DNA from: Cystobasidium ongulense
Taxonomy: Eukaryota > Basidiomycota > Cystobasidiomycetes > Cystobasidiales > Cystobasidiaceae
NCBI GenBank assembly: GCA_022835595.1
Contig: BQUP01000003.1
Location: 688,629-752,628 of the forward strand
DNA length: 64,000 bases
Direction of reading: 5' to 3'
Below the pieces are notes generated by a model. That model ran no database searches. It worked only from the letters and a program-made list of their open reading frames with translations, and was not told the origin of the DNA. This document shows positions 1 through 12,482 of the stretch, one piece after another. The stretch's first letter is position 1. Each line of letters opens with the position of its first letter. The position numbers and the translations under genes were made by a program.

Positions 1-464
1 CTTCCCGCAATTTTCTGGGCCCTGTTACCCAACCTGAGACAGGGCATCTAGAAATAGTAGCATGCTTTGTACCCACTACTGACAGCAGGCCAAGTCGCTA
101 TCGCCCATCTTGCTAATGCCTTCTGTGACAAGGCAACTGCATGCTCGCACGCTTGTCGGCCTGTTCAGGCAGCAATACTTCTGCACTTCTACAGGTTAGA
201 CCTGCCTGTGGTCATGATCGTGCCTTTTTGGACTGGCGTGACATGAAGACACTCGGAGGTTGCATGTCACGGTATAGCTGAGAACAATCATGACATCTCC
301 CGCACCCGACAGCTTGTAACGCTTACAGGCTAACCTGCGCATGCACACGAGGCTGCGATAGATAATTTGTAGACCGCCACAAGTCGATCAACGCATACTG
401 GTGTATCGGCATCGCGAGCAAGCACTGCCCTTTAACAAACCATCGATTCATTACTACACGCACA
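1..464. other. intergenic / upstream region of RRM gene
   Basis: No convincing coding exon on either strand. The stretch ends in the presumed promoter and 5' leader of the RRM gene that starts at 465. No TATA box or RNA gene could be supported. Confidence 0.5.
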
Positions 465-1543
465 ATGCAGCGCACACTCACCTCACTCTTCGCACGCTCG
501 CTGGTACAGCGCAGCTCGGTCCCAAGCACGGGAGCCAGCTTCGCAATCGCCCGTCAGCTACACGCAGGAAGCAAACTCGCCAACGAATTTGCTGACAATG
601 GCAGCAGGGGAGCACGCAGAGGTCCTCCTGAACGTCTGCCCAATGGTGTATTCGTCGGTGGTTTGAGTCATGAAATGGGAGAGGAGGATCTCAAGAGAGT
701 ATTCGGTCAGATTGGTGAAGTCAAATCTGCCAATGTCGTTTTTGATCGCGACACTCAGAGAAGCAAGAGGTGAGTTGTTCACATCAAATATGCTATCACC
801 TTTCGTCCCACATCTCATATCTAACCCCTTTCTGCTCAATTCTGGCTTCCTCTCCCAACAGATTCGGCTTCGTCTACTTTGCCGACGCAGACCCAGTAAA
901 CACTGTCATCTCAGACCCAAGCCTCATCAGCGAACTAGGACAAACAATCGGCGTATCAAAGCTAGAAGATGGACCTAGGAAAAGATCATCAGCCGCTACT
1001 CAAGGCAGAGCCGCCGATCCATCCAACAGTATCTTCATTACAGGTTTCGCACCAACAATGTCAAAAGCAGAAATCGAATCTGAAGTTTCACAGTTCTACC
1101 CTGAAAGTGGTGTCATAGATGAAGTCGTATTACCTCTGAATAGAATAGAAAGAATGGAAGAAGATGAAGATTTCGCTGAACAAGATGAACCAAGACGTAA
1201 TAAAGGTTATGCTTTCGTTAAATTCCTAAACAAAGAAGACGCAAAAGAATTCTTAGATAAATTCACAAAGGCAATCCAACAAGATGCTTATACCTTCCCC
1301 GGTAGTAGGTCTCCTCCTATTGCAAACTTTGCAAATGCAAAGAAAGAAAGATCAGAGTACGAAGGTGGACGTGGAAACTTCTCTGGTGGACGTGGAGGAT
1401 TCGGCGGCGGTGGTGACAGACGTCAAGGAGGAAGAAGCTTTGGCGGAAGAGACCAAGGCAGAGATCGTCGAGGAGGAGGTGGTGCTCGTGACTGGATCAA
1501 CGAAGATCGCGGCAGATTCCAATCTCGTGGAGACGACTATTAG
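465..1543 (+). CDS. two-RRM, RGG-tailed RNA-binding protein
   Basis: Two exons, 465-769 and 862-1543 (328 aa), joined by a GT-AG intron. The splice restores an RNP1 motif (RFGFVYFA). RRM 1 is at about residues 60-130 with RNP2 VFVGGL. RRM 2 is at about 150-250 with RNP2 IFITGF and RNP1 KGYAFVKF, interrupted by an acidic insert. The C-terminal 70 residues are a Gly/Arg tail (RGG and GGRGG repeats) ending in RGDDY. The N-terminus MQRTLTSLFARSLVQRSS is Arg/Ser-rich with no acidic residues, like a mitochondrial presequence, so a mitochondrial RNA-binding role is possible; the targeting is inferred. RRM plus RGG proteins bind RNA in processing, export or translation. The specific orthologue is not recognised. 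Confidence 0.85.
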
Positions 1544-1945
1544 TTCAGAAATGTTCACGAAAAAAATGGCCTAAACACGAAAGGACCTTGAAATGATGGC
1601 TTGCATGGAAGGGATGTATATATAGTGATTTTGAAAAAGTCTACCACTCTTAGCGAAAGAATCGCGGAAATGGACGAACCTGTCCACGATAGAAATGTCA
1701 AGCCGGTTTACTCTTGATTTGTAGGTCACTACTTGCCTCGCAATGGCCTTCGGTAGCCGCCGACAGGCCTGTAATAACTACAGCACAGCGCATATTCAGG
1801 TCTCAAACACACTTCAAGTAGCGGTGGGCTGCCCAAATCATTGAATAGAAATGCCCGTTTCCCCTTACAATGTTTGCTATGTTCCCCTTGACTTTGGATC
1901 AACTTTGCACGTATGTTACCGACTTAGGCAGCCAGATGTATTTAC
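1544..1945. other. convergent intergenic region
   Basis: Lies between the stops of the RRM gene (+) and the uracil phosphoribosyltransferase gene (-), so it should hold both 3' untranslated regions and terminators. AT-rich runs follow the + stop. Nothing else is recognised. Confidence 0.5.
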
Positions 1946-3316
1946 TTAATTGCTTGTGAAGTATCTGATCGTACAGAGAAGGAAAGGTCAGCGTTACTTC
2001 AGGTTGGTAGGCCATATGAGGCTTCTTACCTGTCACCGAAATCACCTAGACCGGGGCTGATGTACCTGCAGAAGTCCACTAACGCGTCAATTTCCCAGAT
2101 TCCGCGTATAGCCAAGTGCCTTTCAAGGGACATGCGAAGAATGATCTATGAACTTACTTCTTCTCATCTAGCTGATGATCAACCCAGGCACTGATAACCT
2201 TTGCCTTCGTAAATCTTTCGCAGAAATTCTTCAAACCTTCTGGCGAAGCAATTAAATTGATGAAGATAATTCGCTCTTCCAAGACACCTTGTTCTAGTAG
2301 TACTTCGATAGCTTTGCAAGCGGATCCACCAGTGGCTGCGGAAGGTGAATTGGGGTCATTAAGCTTGATGAAAAGGCTTAACAGATACTTGGGAGAGAGC
2401 ATACCCAACATAGGATCAAGAAGGAGAACCCAGCGTTCGGCAATGTCGTCTGGCATCTTCGAGTAGAAGCTGTAGGGAGCGAACAATGATTATACTCAGC
2501 TAACACACAGTTGCTCCGGGGTCAGATAACGTACAGCTTTGGGAGAGCAGTTTCTTCGTCCTACGCGAGAAACAATCTTGTCAGTATCAATTGTAATGTA
2601 TGACAGCTATCGCTCGGGGCTGCATTGCAAGTATAGTTCAGGCTTGGCCAAACTCACCCTCTGAATCAAGATCTTGCCTATCCGGACGGATCTAAACCGG
2701 GGACGTTTAGAGCCGACTCGAAAACCGTAGAGACGCAAGACTCGCTCACCTGCAACACTCTCTCAGACCAGCTTCCATAGCTTCACCTGCTCTCATGACT
2801 TTATCGTTGCAAGATGTCAATATTCGCAAAATGGTGATCGGATCGCTTTTTGCTCACTAGAAACTCCAGCAATCTTTCCACAGAACTCCACACCATTGTA
2901 TTCTGCACCTGTTGGCGTAATCACAGTCTTTGATTGAACAGGGAGATGGTTAAGCGACTCCTCAACTAGTAGTCTGATGATTCTGTCGGAATAGAAGATG
3001 AATTCGCCCCGCTTGGTTTCGCGGTCTCTGTGTGTTTTGTGGAATTCGGCAGTCGGGGGTAGATAGGCAAAAGCGGTGGATGTGCAATTAGATGACTACA
3101 CAGGTGTACTTGAGGACGGTATATCACCTACCTCACTATTGTGAGCAAGGCATCTAATTGAGCGGTCTGTCGAAGCGTGAAGCTGTTCGAAGGGAGCGAC
3201 GAGACGCTGACCGGCTGCTGCTCGGAGGGGTTGGAAAGCGTCGACGTGGGCACGCTGTTGGTCTTGTGAGTTGTATGCGACATTGTGCGGTTCAGTTGGG
3301 GCTTGGATGAAGCCAT
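1946..3316 (-). CDS. FUR1: uracil phosphoribosyltransferase
   Basis: Pyrimidine salvage enzyme making UMP from uracil and PRPP in the cytosol; loss in yeasts gives 5-fluorouracil resistance (family knowledge). Nine exons on the minus strand: 3316-3132, 3027-2858, 2798-2750, 2691-2658, 2560-2535, 2469-2405, 2335-2158, 2065-2030 and 1964-1946, giving 253 aa, close to the usual fungal length. The spliced protein carries GVSIMRAGEAM, RIGKILIQRDEETALPKL, FYSKMPDDIAERWVLLLDPM followed by LATGGSACKAIEVLL (the PRPP-binding loop), and the C-terminal uracil-binding motif YISPGLGDFGDRYF. Each motif is rebuilt only by splicing, which supports the model. Exons of 19, 26, 34 and 36 nt are unusually small. 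The start gives an N-terminal extension of about 35 residues; an ATG 11 codons downstream is an alternative. Confidence 0.96.
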
Positions 3317-3590
3317 GCCTTGTGGTTATCTCGCAAACCTCGAAAGTCCGCCGGGAAAGAGCAGGACAAAATCAGGCACGAAGAGATAGGGCCCAGGCGG
3401 CTGGGAGAACTATTAATTTATGCCTACAAAGCACCACAGAATGATGCTTGCATACAGACAGACAGGAGCATACCAATCTGCGTAATTCACTGCTACAATG
3501 ATACATTCAATACCCTTGCTCTGTAGAGCAGACATACACAAAGCAACAGCAGCTAAAGTCTGGGCAATCATTCGCCACCTGATAAGTGAT

Positions 3591-4950
3591 TTAATAGCCG
3601 AAGATAGCGTTGATCTGACCCCCTCCTCCTGTTTGCAAGAGGTGATCAGCAAAACACGTCTGGATTGTGCTCGTAGCGACAATAACGCTTACCAGGAGGT
3701 TGTCGAACTTTACGGGTGGGAATAAAACCTTGGCCGGCTGATGGTGAATCCTCGGGCAGGACACCTACAAAACATAGGCAGACTCAGAGGGACGAGCCTC
3801 AGACTTTGTGTCCGTTTAGACTCACTACTTCCTTCAGCCACGACGCGCCTGTTCGGGGCTGGCTCGTCATCTCCGCCGAATAGATTGCCGATAGTGAGTG
3901 TACCTCCGCCTAGAACATGGCATTAATCAGTATATATCTGATAAACAGAAATGAAGTCGAATTCGTACCGGGTATCTGTCTGACCTTGCGAGTAGGAATG
4001 AAGACATCTTGCGCTCTGTTGGCGGACGACGGAATGGATCCTTGGATGGCAGAGGAAGATTGCTCAGGCACTACGAAAAGACAGGTGCGTCAAATGAGGG
4101 AATCACGGTCAGGGAAACCTTTGAGATTGTTTGATGTTGCTCTTACTGCCTGGTGCGGAACGATTGTGCGATACTGGCTCGTCGTCTCCACCGAAAAGGT
4201 TGCCGATGGTGAGTGTACCTCCCCCTATCCCAATTGTAACAATCAGCATATAACCTGATACGAGAATGGAAAGCTGCATGCGGACCTGGGACCTGTCTGA
4301 CCTTTCGAGTCGGAATGAAAACATCTTCCGCTCTGGTGGTGATGACTGGCGGAGCTTGATGTACTGCTGGAGCAGCTTGAATTGGAGCAGATGCAGAACT
4401 TGAAGCTTCTTGTACAGGCGTAGATCTTGAAATACCTAATTTGTCTACTACTGCAGGAGTAGCGGTAGTAGTAGCCTCGCCGGCAATTTCTGCTGCTGCT
4501 GTTTTGACACAGCGCGTGAGTCGAAATGGCACGTGCCATAATGAGATCCGAGCGTGTCACCGTACAAGAATGCATAGGCTTACCAACAGCAGTGGGATGG
4601 GCATGGTCTGCCTGAGTAGCCTCCATTCTGCCTAATGAAGCATACTTTGGCAGGTTCTTGAACTCTGTTAGCCGGTTGAAGAACATAGAGCAGGATGCGC
4701 CAAACGCGCAAAGCAATCAGCCAGAGCTCAGGAAAAACAGTCTCGTAGAAAAAGCAAACGTCGCATACTAACCGTTGTAGTTGCTATCTACTTCCACCTG
4801 ATGAGTCTTGAGAAAGCCGATGAGGCTCTCTATAGTGAACACTACACTCGTCTTGGATGGGTTCATGAGACCAATGTCGCCTTTCCACGACCGCGGATTA
4901 TCAGACACCGCAACTGGCGTGAAGGTGCTTGGTGGGATATTGAGCGCCAT
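3591..4950 (-). CDS. protein with three IPTRKVRQ-PGGG modules (SPIRAL1/Jupiter-like?)
   Basis: Eight exons: 4950-4773, 4664-4584, 4498-4286, 4224-4147, 4070-3969, 3909-3826, 3764-3693 and 3628-3591 (281 aa). The N-terminal half has a short conserved-looking part (TPVAVSDNPRSWKGDIGL) and an Ala/Ser/Thr-rich linker. The C-terminal half repeats one module three times: FIPTRKVRQ, then V/I/P-P, then GGG. In copies 1 and 2 it runs on into GGGTLTIGNLFGGDDEP; the last copy ends GGGGGQINAIFGY at the C-terminus. A phase-1 intron sits at the same place inside every module, after the Pro codon. The Gly-triplet plus I/L-x-x-L/I-F-G pattern recalls the short repeats of microtubule-associated SPIRAL1 and Jupiter/HN1 proteins. 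That link is a motif resemblance only; no domain or enzyme is recognised. Confidence 0.75.
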
Positions 4951-6348
4951 GGTGTAGACGATGGGTGTTTGCTCTCTCAGGCAGAGTATAGGATGTGTGC
5001 GTCGCGGTCGCAGTGCAACACAGCTGAGATGAAATGAAAGCGATCAAAGGAAACAGGCTCTCTTCGAGCGACGCTTCCCTCTGCATCGCACCATCACCAG
5101 CAAAGCCATGAGCTAGGCTATCGCAAAACGTTACAAGATAGACACGTGTATGTCTTCACCATCAATCACGCGTAGCTTGAAAACTGCCGAGCCCACAGTC
5201 TACAAAGCGATGAAGTCTTGCTCCTCTCGAACATGATCTACCGCAGGACCAGAAGGCCGAGACGCAAAGCTTCCCAAGGCCTGGGTATTTACAGGCATGC
5301 GTGCGGCAGCCTCTATTGCCGTGCAACACTCTTAATTTTTTAGCAGTCAGTCGGCTCGGCGTGCTGCAGTGCGCGCAAAGCAGTGTTGGCTGGTTGAATG
5401 CAAGAGCTATGTTCAATGGTTCATACTGGACTCAAGATCATCTATAAAGCTACGAATCAGACGGTTCCAGATGTTTAATCAGCTTCCTACGCATTCCGGC
5501 ACATCTGCCCTGTCCCTCCCATCCTTCGACAGCTTGTAAGACCCCCGAGCATGGCTGGATAAGCAAAAGCAGTCTGAAGTCTGATACGCAGCAAAGCATG
5601 CAATCTACCAACGACGGCCTAGTGTACAGTCATGTCTAACGGAGCTCTACTTGCGGCCGCTGGACTCTTACAGCAGATGTTCGGCCCATCTTTGATGCCT
5701 GGACAAGCAAACCTCCGAGCAGGTCACAGCCTGACAAGATGGCTATTCCTGCATCAACAGCCTCCATGATCTTGTGACTCACACCTGCAAACAGTCAGGG
5801 TAGATGACGCTCATCTGACTGACGAGCTTGCAGGTCGGTGCCACGCCGCGTTTTGTGTCGGAGCAGTGCCCTCTTTCCCTTCACACCGCCTGATGTGGTC
5901 TAGACCTAGCCGTACCTGTGCCCTAGCAGATTGCTGCCTTTTCCGTGTCATCTGCGGGAGTGGCTTCAGCGACTACTCTTGTCTCTCTTTCCATCACTCC
6001 CCAGGTCTCTTCAATCCACTTCTGCACCTCAAAGCTCGACGCTCAATAAAAAGGATACTAAGCTCTGCACCTATCCGTTCCTACCCTCCAACCCTGTTCC
6101 GTACATTCATCACGGAGTACTACCTTAGTCCGACAGCCGCACAGCCGAGGTCATCTCTCCCTCCTCTCGCACTCGCGTCTGCTCAGTCCAAGTCGCTTAC
6201 ACAGGCTTAACACAGCGTAACATCAGCGCTCCTCTCACACCTGCTCCGGTTCCTCCAGGCCCAAACCCTCTTAGCTGCTCAGTCTGACAGCCACCTCTTT
6301 GTTCGGAACGAGCTTGATTTCTAGCCCACTCCCCGTCACTTTTCCAGC
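4951..6348. other. divergent intergenic region, 1.4 kb
   Basis: Separates the minus-strand IPTRKVRQ-module gene from the plus-strand DUF7918-like gene. The right third (about 5930-6340) is rich in C and T with many CTCTT/TCCTC runs, typical of a fungal promoter and 5' leader. AATAAAAAGG near 6047 could be a TATA-like element. An open frame of 114 codons at 5866-6210 lies in this pyrimidine-rich leader and shows no protein-like pattern. Confidence 0.45.
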
Positions 6349-7518
6349 ATGCCAGTCCTGAATGGTGCCAGAGCATGGCTCGAAACACCTACCACCCTCA
6401 AGGTACCAGAGTTTATGCCTACCGCCCAGGGTAACAAGGCGACCTCTTACATTGTAGCTAGGCCCGGTGAGCCTTTCAGTCTTCGATACGATCATGTGCC
6501 TCTCCAAGATTACGACGTGGCTTGGAAACTGAGTATTAAGGATGCTAATGATGATGGTGCGAGCGTAGAGCAATGGGGAGGGTAAGTTCCCTTACCATCT
6601 CTTCGGCTATTCCTCACAGAGCAGTGGACAAGGCTGTGCTGACCTTTTCGAGTCACTCTCTTCATCACGATAACACCCACTACAGACCCCCACTCGAGAT
6701 GAGGAAATCAAAGGGAATCGTCAAAGTACGAGCTATGCGCATTAGTGAAGATGGTACTCGATTTAGAGAATTTGCTTGGGCTCAAAGTGATGACAAAAAC
6801 GTACGGTCAGTTAGGGGAACAATTACACTCTCCCTTCATCTCTGTCATTTCGCAGAAGCGACGAACGACGTTACCCCTGCTACGAATGCTCAGATACCCG
6901 ACAAGAGTAACATGACAGGCGACGATGGACTGCATAACGATCAAATGACACATCCTGTGCTAGCACCGCCTACTACTCGTCCCCAGGGTAGTAAGCTTTG
7001 GACTTGGTACTGGCGTGATGAAGAGCCACGAGCTGTTTTCCAATTCACTTATGCTACTAAGGAAGCACTTCAGGCCGAGGGTATCATTCCCTTGACTAGT
7101 AAGCCCATATCACATACTTGATCCATTTGTTTTTAAAGCGGAATAGTTGACTTTCTAATACGCATCTCCAGGCAATCTTGCAGTTGAAGCTACTCCACCC
7201 GTGGCAGTAGCGAGATCTAGCGCCTTTACACACAAACCCCGAATGTCACATGGTTCACTTTCAGCTTTTTCACCTAAAGATCTGATCAAGCGCAAGCAGA
7301 GTATTTCCGTAGTAACCAGACAACGAGGTTACAGTACTAGCTCGACTGACAGCTCCATCAGCTCAATCAGTGATGCTAGCTCCGTTGAAAGTGACGGAGG
7401 CAGTGCTCAGAGCGTTGATCTGGAGAGTGATTCGGATATTGATGAAGGTCATGGTATTGTAGGCGGGATTGACCACAAGGCTGGTAAAGCTAAGAGTGTC
7501 GAAATGGTCTGCGAATAG
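6349..7518 (+). CDS. DUF7918-like protein
   Basis: Three exons, 6349-6581, 6686-7098 and 7172-7518 (330 aa). The N-terminal two thirds look like a single beta-rich domain: ARAWLETP, RPGEPFSLRYDHVPLQDYDVAWKL, later KLWTWYWRDEEPRAVFQFTYATKEALQAEGIIP. The last stretch (F-x-F-x-Y, then a residue run ending GIIP) is how I remember the basidiomycete DUF7918 family. The C-terminal 110 residues are Ser/Asp-rich and probably disordered (SSTDSSISSISDASSVES). A possible extra intron near 6800-6855 was considered but would break the frame, so it is left in the exon. Function is unknown; such genes are often expanded in mushrooms and related fungi. Confidence 0.7.
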
Positions 7519-8880
7519 ATGCTGGTAGATCTTGAGCTGGCAGCGCTATTGCCCAAGATTCGAGACTGGTAGACGTCACCAGACTACAATGACGGTACAA
7601 GCATTTCAGCATTTCCTACGTTTGAACGGCCTAACCTCCAACATTTCACATTTCTTATGACAACACCACTTAACTTGGCCTGAGCCTATTGTATTGCTTC
7701 AACCTAGACACGAAATTCAGAATAAGAAAAGCCTTTGAATTGATCAATCTGATAACATTTGCTCCCCAAGCAAAAGGCCGTCTTTCTACTCAAAGAGAAG
7801 CTAATTGTACGAGTCTGCAGGTAGCATGGCTGAAACCTATTTGTACAGTACGTCTCGCCTTTACACTATTGCTGAGATGGCTCTGAGTACGCTCTAAGAT
7901 CTACGCCCAAAGTGGGTATACAGGCTCGATTGCCTTTTCAACGTCGAGGGCCGCCGGACCTTTTCCTCGATGTTTCTCTTTGATGCCTTCCTACCTCTGC
8001 ACTTCCGCAGGCTACCTAATGACAAGGTCACTTGCGCACGTCCACCGTCTTGGGGCGAAGGCTGCGGCATGCTAGCCAGCAAAGAGGACGTCGGTCCTCG
8101 ACCGAGCTTCCGAAGTGCGAGACAATGGCGAGGTTGAATTGAGTTGGATGGAAAGCGAGCTCCATCAACGTTAACGCGTAGAAACACGCAAGAAGCACGC
8201 ATCCGAGTCTGAATTATGCTTCAACCCCATCCTCTGCCATGCATGCCCAGTGCTCGCTCGACCAAAGAGATCAGCATTACTCACTTACCACCCACATGCA
8301 TCCAACGGGCCGCAGCTCATTGAATCTCGAGTATTTGTTCGGTTGTCTGACAAGGGCTCGAGTATATCACAGGTTAGACTGCAACAAAACACAAGACACT
8401 CGTAAGCACGAATGACTTTCGAAGGTCACCCCACTCTGCTTTTCACCTGACTTTGACCTCAGTTGTCTCTGGCTCGTCTCTGTAGCTCGTGTCTCTCTCT
8501 GCATTTCTGTCCGTCAGAGGCGCCAGACACCAACCAAGCAACACAACATCCATATCACGGCAGAGGTGAGCGAGCTGCATCTTGACTCCCTTCCTACATA
8601 GCTACAACCTCCGCCTTTTCGCCTAGCTGACCTTGTCCCACTCCCATCCGTACACTCGCCACGGCCTACCTTTCTACAGCTTTTTTCAAACGCCCGAGTA
8701 GATCTTCACCGCCGACAGCCTGCCCTGTCTGCCAACACAGCTCCACATGGTCTGCACGCTGTAGATCAATCACTGCACAGTCACACTCCATTCCATTGCT
8801 GCCTCTCGCGGCTCCAACCTCTGCTGCGACCAGCACCGTCCTGCCCGCGTCGCGCCACTGGAAGAAGCCTCGTACGCAAC
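7519..8880. other. intergenic region, 1.36 kb
   Basis: Between two plus-strand genes. The part from about 8400 to 8880 is pyrimidine-rich and looks like promoter plus a long 5' leader for the gene at 8881. Open frames of 102 and 86 codons on the minus strand (7894-8202, 8666-8926) show no recognisable protein features. No RNA gene or repeat was found. Confidence 0.45.
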
Positions 8881-11597
8881 ATGTCCAACGATCCAGCAAG
8901 TTTGCACCCTGCCTCCACCGCAGCAAACATGGTCATGCTTCCATACTCTGAAGGTGGTTCCTCTGCTCCTCCATCCTCACCGGACGAGGCGAGCGACCTC
9001 GTCTTCGTCACCTACACCGGACGACAGGTAGTCCTCGGATGGTCCCCTTCTCTTGAGGTGAGCCAGAGTCAGACCGACCATACACGGAGTAGCGTACCAA
9101 CATCATCTCGTAACATCCTTGCCTGTTCTCATCCATCCAGGAAGCAAAAGCGACCGCTTGTAACGACCTCGGACTTAAGGAACGCGGCTATTCCGGGCGG
9201 GACATAGCTTTCTTCTTCCATCCACCCAATGACCCAGCAAACTCGCTTATTGAAGTACTCGCTTCAGCATGGCCAAAGCTGCGCCCTCTCCCACACTTTC
9301 AGCTAGTTCTACGCACGGAGGACGATACCGGTCATTCCGCTCATCACCCTGTTCTTCAGCGTACACAAGCGGCACATCCGAATATCTTACGCACGCAACC
9401 TTCCACCCTTACCACTTCAGGCAGATCTCAAAAGAGTAGAGAAAGTGACTACGCGACTCCTTCCAACACAGAGGCCAGCAATGACTCATCAAGGGTCGAT
9501 ATCGAAAATTGGAGGAGGAACCAGACTTCGCATTTCTATCAGGCAGGTCAATCAGGAGGGCATAATGATCAGATAAATGTGAACCTACCGCAGCATGGTG
9601 AGTCCTTTGCCCACTTGGCGTGCGCCGTCCTGATCTCGCTGTACACACTAAGACCGTGCATTCTTGCAGCTCTGCCGTCTCCGCCACTATCAGCACAGTC
9701 TCACCGGGGTCCTAGTCCATTCTATGATCAGAGCAGCCCAACATCTTCCTGCACCAATCACTCTGGAAACATGGAGATCGACATTCAATTCGTACTGAAT
9801 GATGCTCAGATGTCATCCTTAGATCATCCTGCACCAAGAAATGCCGGATTCTTAGCTCAGACCGGCAGAAGGACTACAGTACATTTCCCACACACTCTTC
9901 CAGCTGCCAAACTTGAGATTCTAGCTCCCACTCCTGTTCGAAGGTCGCATAGTCAAGAATTGCTCAACACTGATTATACGGACTTTCAGCCAGGCCAATC
10001 GCAAGGACTGCTCCAAAGTCGGCTACATACTGAAGTCCAAGCAAGAAATCGAAGTGCAACCACTCATTCAACTCAGCATCTTCCTATCTCGAAGCAAAGT
10101 AGTGGGCATCATATTCAAGAGTCCAGTAGCGCTTACAAGGCGAGAACTTATTCTCAAGTCTGCAGCAGCAATACTGCACAGTATCCAACGCACCCTGCCA
10201 CAAGGGTGTTCACGAAGCCTAGCAGTCCGAGGAATTCTTGGGATACTAGTATACCTCCTCCGAACAATGCTGATGCTTGCATTGCCCAAGATGCGCGGCC
10301 TACTCCTCAGCATATGCGCAGCTCCCGACCAGCTGGCATGCAGCGAAGCTCAAGTCACTCAACTTTAAACTTGGGCAATTGTCCGTCACAGTCCAGCTAC
10401 GACGGTTTCTGTTCTCCTCCACTAATTGGCTATGACTCCCGTGGTCGTTTTATTGGTACAATGTCAGTACCTCTCGGAGCGCCTTTTAACTTTGAGATGG
10501 ATCCTTTCGGACCTCGTAGGGCCTCACTTCCCGATGCTCTCCATCCTTCCCAGGCAACTTCATTCAGGCCTCAAACAATGTCCACGGAATCTACTCCTAT
10601 ACGCCTATCTTTGTCAGGACAAAGGAAGCTTCGTGGCAGCACAACAGCACCTGCTCCTATCGTTGACGTCGAGATGGGTAACGAAGGTTCTGGCTCAGAC
10701 GAGGAGGAGGATACCAGATTGAACAGCGGGTTGAACCAAGAACCATCGACGCCAAGACGTTCGATTGCAGAGAAAACACTTCGTAGATTGAAGTCCAGTC
10801 CATCAGGTGGGTTCATCATAGTTCAGTCATTGGAGAGCCCCCATTCTGACGCAAACCGGGTGAACGTAGGACTAGCAGATCGGTATAATCGACAGCTCAT
10901 ACCGATTGAGATGCCGATGCACATATCAGGCCCGAATCATGTTGTTCCGGCAGTACCTCAGCTGACATTGTCGACTAAAAGAGGCCCAACATCCTGGCCA
11001 AATTCACCTGTCAAAAGAAATACTTCCCTCTTCGCGCAAAGGCCAGAGATGCATTTAAAAGATGGTTTCTCCATGATGAACATGCCTCTGGCACCACCCG
11101 CGATGCCAAACGCATCGACCTCTAAGACAGGAAAGTCCTTTTCGTCTAGAAAGAAGGAACAGCGTGGCTCGATTTCACAACCACCTCCGCCACCTCGGCT
11201 GCCATCTTCAGATAATCAGGCGGAAAGAGTATACTCTCGTACTTTGTTAGACGGTGCTATACCTCCATTCCTATTGGACAAGAAAAGACCAGATTCACCT
11301 ATGCCACCCTTATATCCCTTTCGATCTCTACCACCGTCACCACAAGCAAAGATAAATCAAACCGCTTTCAGCGCTGTTGTCGACGATAGTGGGATGTCTG
11401 GATCGCACTTGCAATTTTTACATACTACAGAAGACTATTCGGGGTTACAACAAAGTTCCAGAGGTCGAAATTCACAAAGTGCGGAAGATTTATTCAAGAT
11501 GGCAAAGACTTCGGCAGGACCGTTACCTGATTATCTACCTCTACCAAAGATGCGCAGCCAGATCAATCTGAGTACAACTGGCAAAACTCGTAGATAA
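8881..11597 (+). CDS. large Ser/Pro-rich protein of unknown function
   Basis: Three exons, 8881-9057, 9141-9597 and 9670-11597, add up to exactly 854 codons (853 aa). Residues about 35-115 look globular: DLVFVTYTGRQVVLGWSPS followed by a predicted helix (EEAKATACNDLGLKERGY) and RDIAFFF, then SAWPKLRPLPHFQLVL. The shape recalls a small ubiquitin-like or PB1-like fold, but no family is recognised. The other 730 residues are low complexity, rich in Ser, Pro, Gln and Thr, with proline runs (PPPPPRLPSS) and many SP/TP sites. This suggests a disordered, phosphorylated scaffold or regulatory protein. Its function cannot be named. Confidence 0.7.
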
Positions 11598-12482
11598 AGA
11601 ACACACTGATGCCGCAATATCAACATACTCACGCTTTTCACCAACCGTAGCGCAATACCATACCTCTACTTATCCTCAAATCTCCCAGAGTCTATCTCCC
11701 AGAGTCTATAGTAGCTACCTACTCAGCCGAAGTCTTCAAATATACCCCGCTAAGCTACACTGTTTACAGTGCTTACTCTTACGAAAAACCACATTATTTA
11801 GTTTACGAAACCCTCAACAGGCACACACGAATCGGTGCAAGACAAGCAGGCAAACATGAAAACGCTTCAACAGGCGAAGTTTTACCCCTCTACTACAATC
11901 ATTTTCAATTAATCTCTTCAATATTAGCTATTTCACTCGGATAAAGCTGTTATCATAGATATGCTGCGCCACATGTCGCACTCATGCAGAAAACCTCAAA
12001 ACTGAACACGTACTTTCAATTCCCTGACTGTCTCTCACACAGGTCGAGACATTCAACCTGTGTGTCTGCCTTTACATGAAATGGCAGATCCGTTCATGGT
12101 CCTTCTGTGGCGGCCCGGATATCAGATCCCGAAATGTTGCGACCACCAGGAAAGTGATGCACATAATGACGACTTGAATGTGGTCAACATGTGCACGAGT
12201 CGGACCTAGGCTTGCGCGTCACGTCCGTCTTCACGTCTACGCGTGCTGCCGTCTTACCCTACACCGCCCACTAACGCTTCAAGGCTTTAACTCGCAGACA
12301 CTTGCAGAGTAGACCACCAGCCTTTGCCTTACTATCCCCAACTCACACTGTTTCTTAAATTCGGCTCACACCATTACACTCTCCTTCACTACGTACCCAC
12401 TGATTACCAAGCAGCCTTTGGACAGGCTTTCCCTTTTCCTGAGCCGGGACTTGCTTGACTAGTCACGCTTTCGAGAGGAAAC
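11598..12482. other. intergenic region, 0.9 kb
   Basis: Between two plus-strand genes. It contains a small perfect tandem repeat (11681-11708) and, near its right end, pyrimidine-rich sequence before the gene at 12483. Nothing else is recognised. Confidence 0.45.
11681..11708. repeat. tandem direct repeat, 2 x 14 bp
   Basis: The unit TCTCCCAGAGTCTA occurs twice with no spacer. It lies in intergenic DNA just downstream of the Ser/Pro-rich gene. It is probably a slippage product. Confidence 0.85.

Noticed and set aside
5866-6210. 114-codon plus-strand frame before the DUF7918-like gene
   Set aside because: Lies in C/T-rich leader sequence, with no protein motif; explained by composition.
6801-6855. 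An extra intron in the DUF7918-like gene (GTACGG donor, CGCAG acceptor)
   Set aside because: Every donor considered shifts the frame into early stops, whereas reading through keeps the protein.
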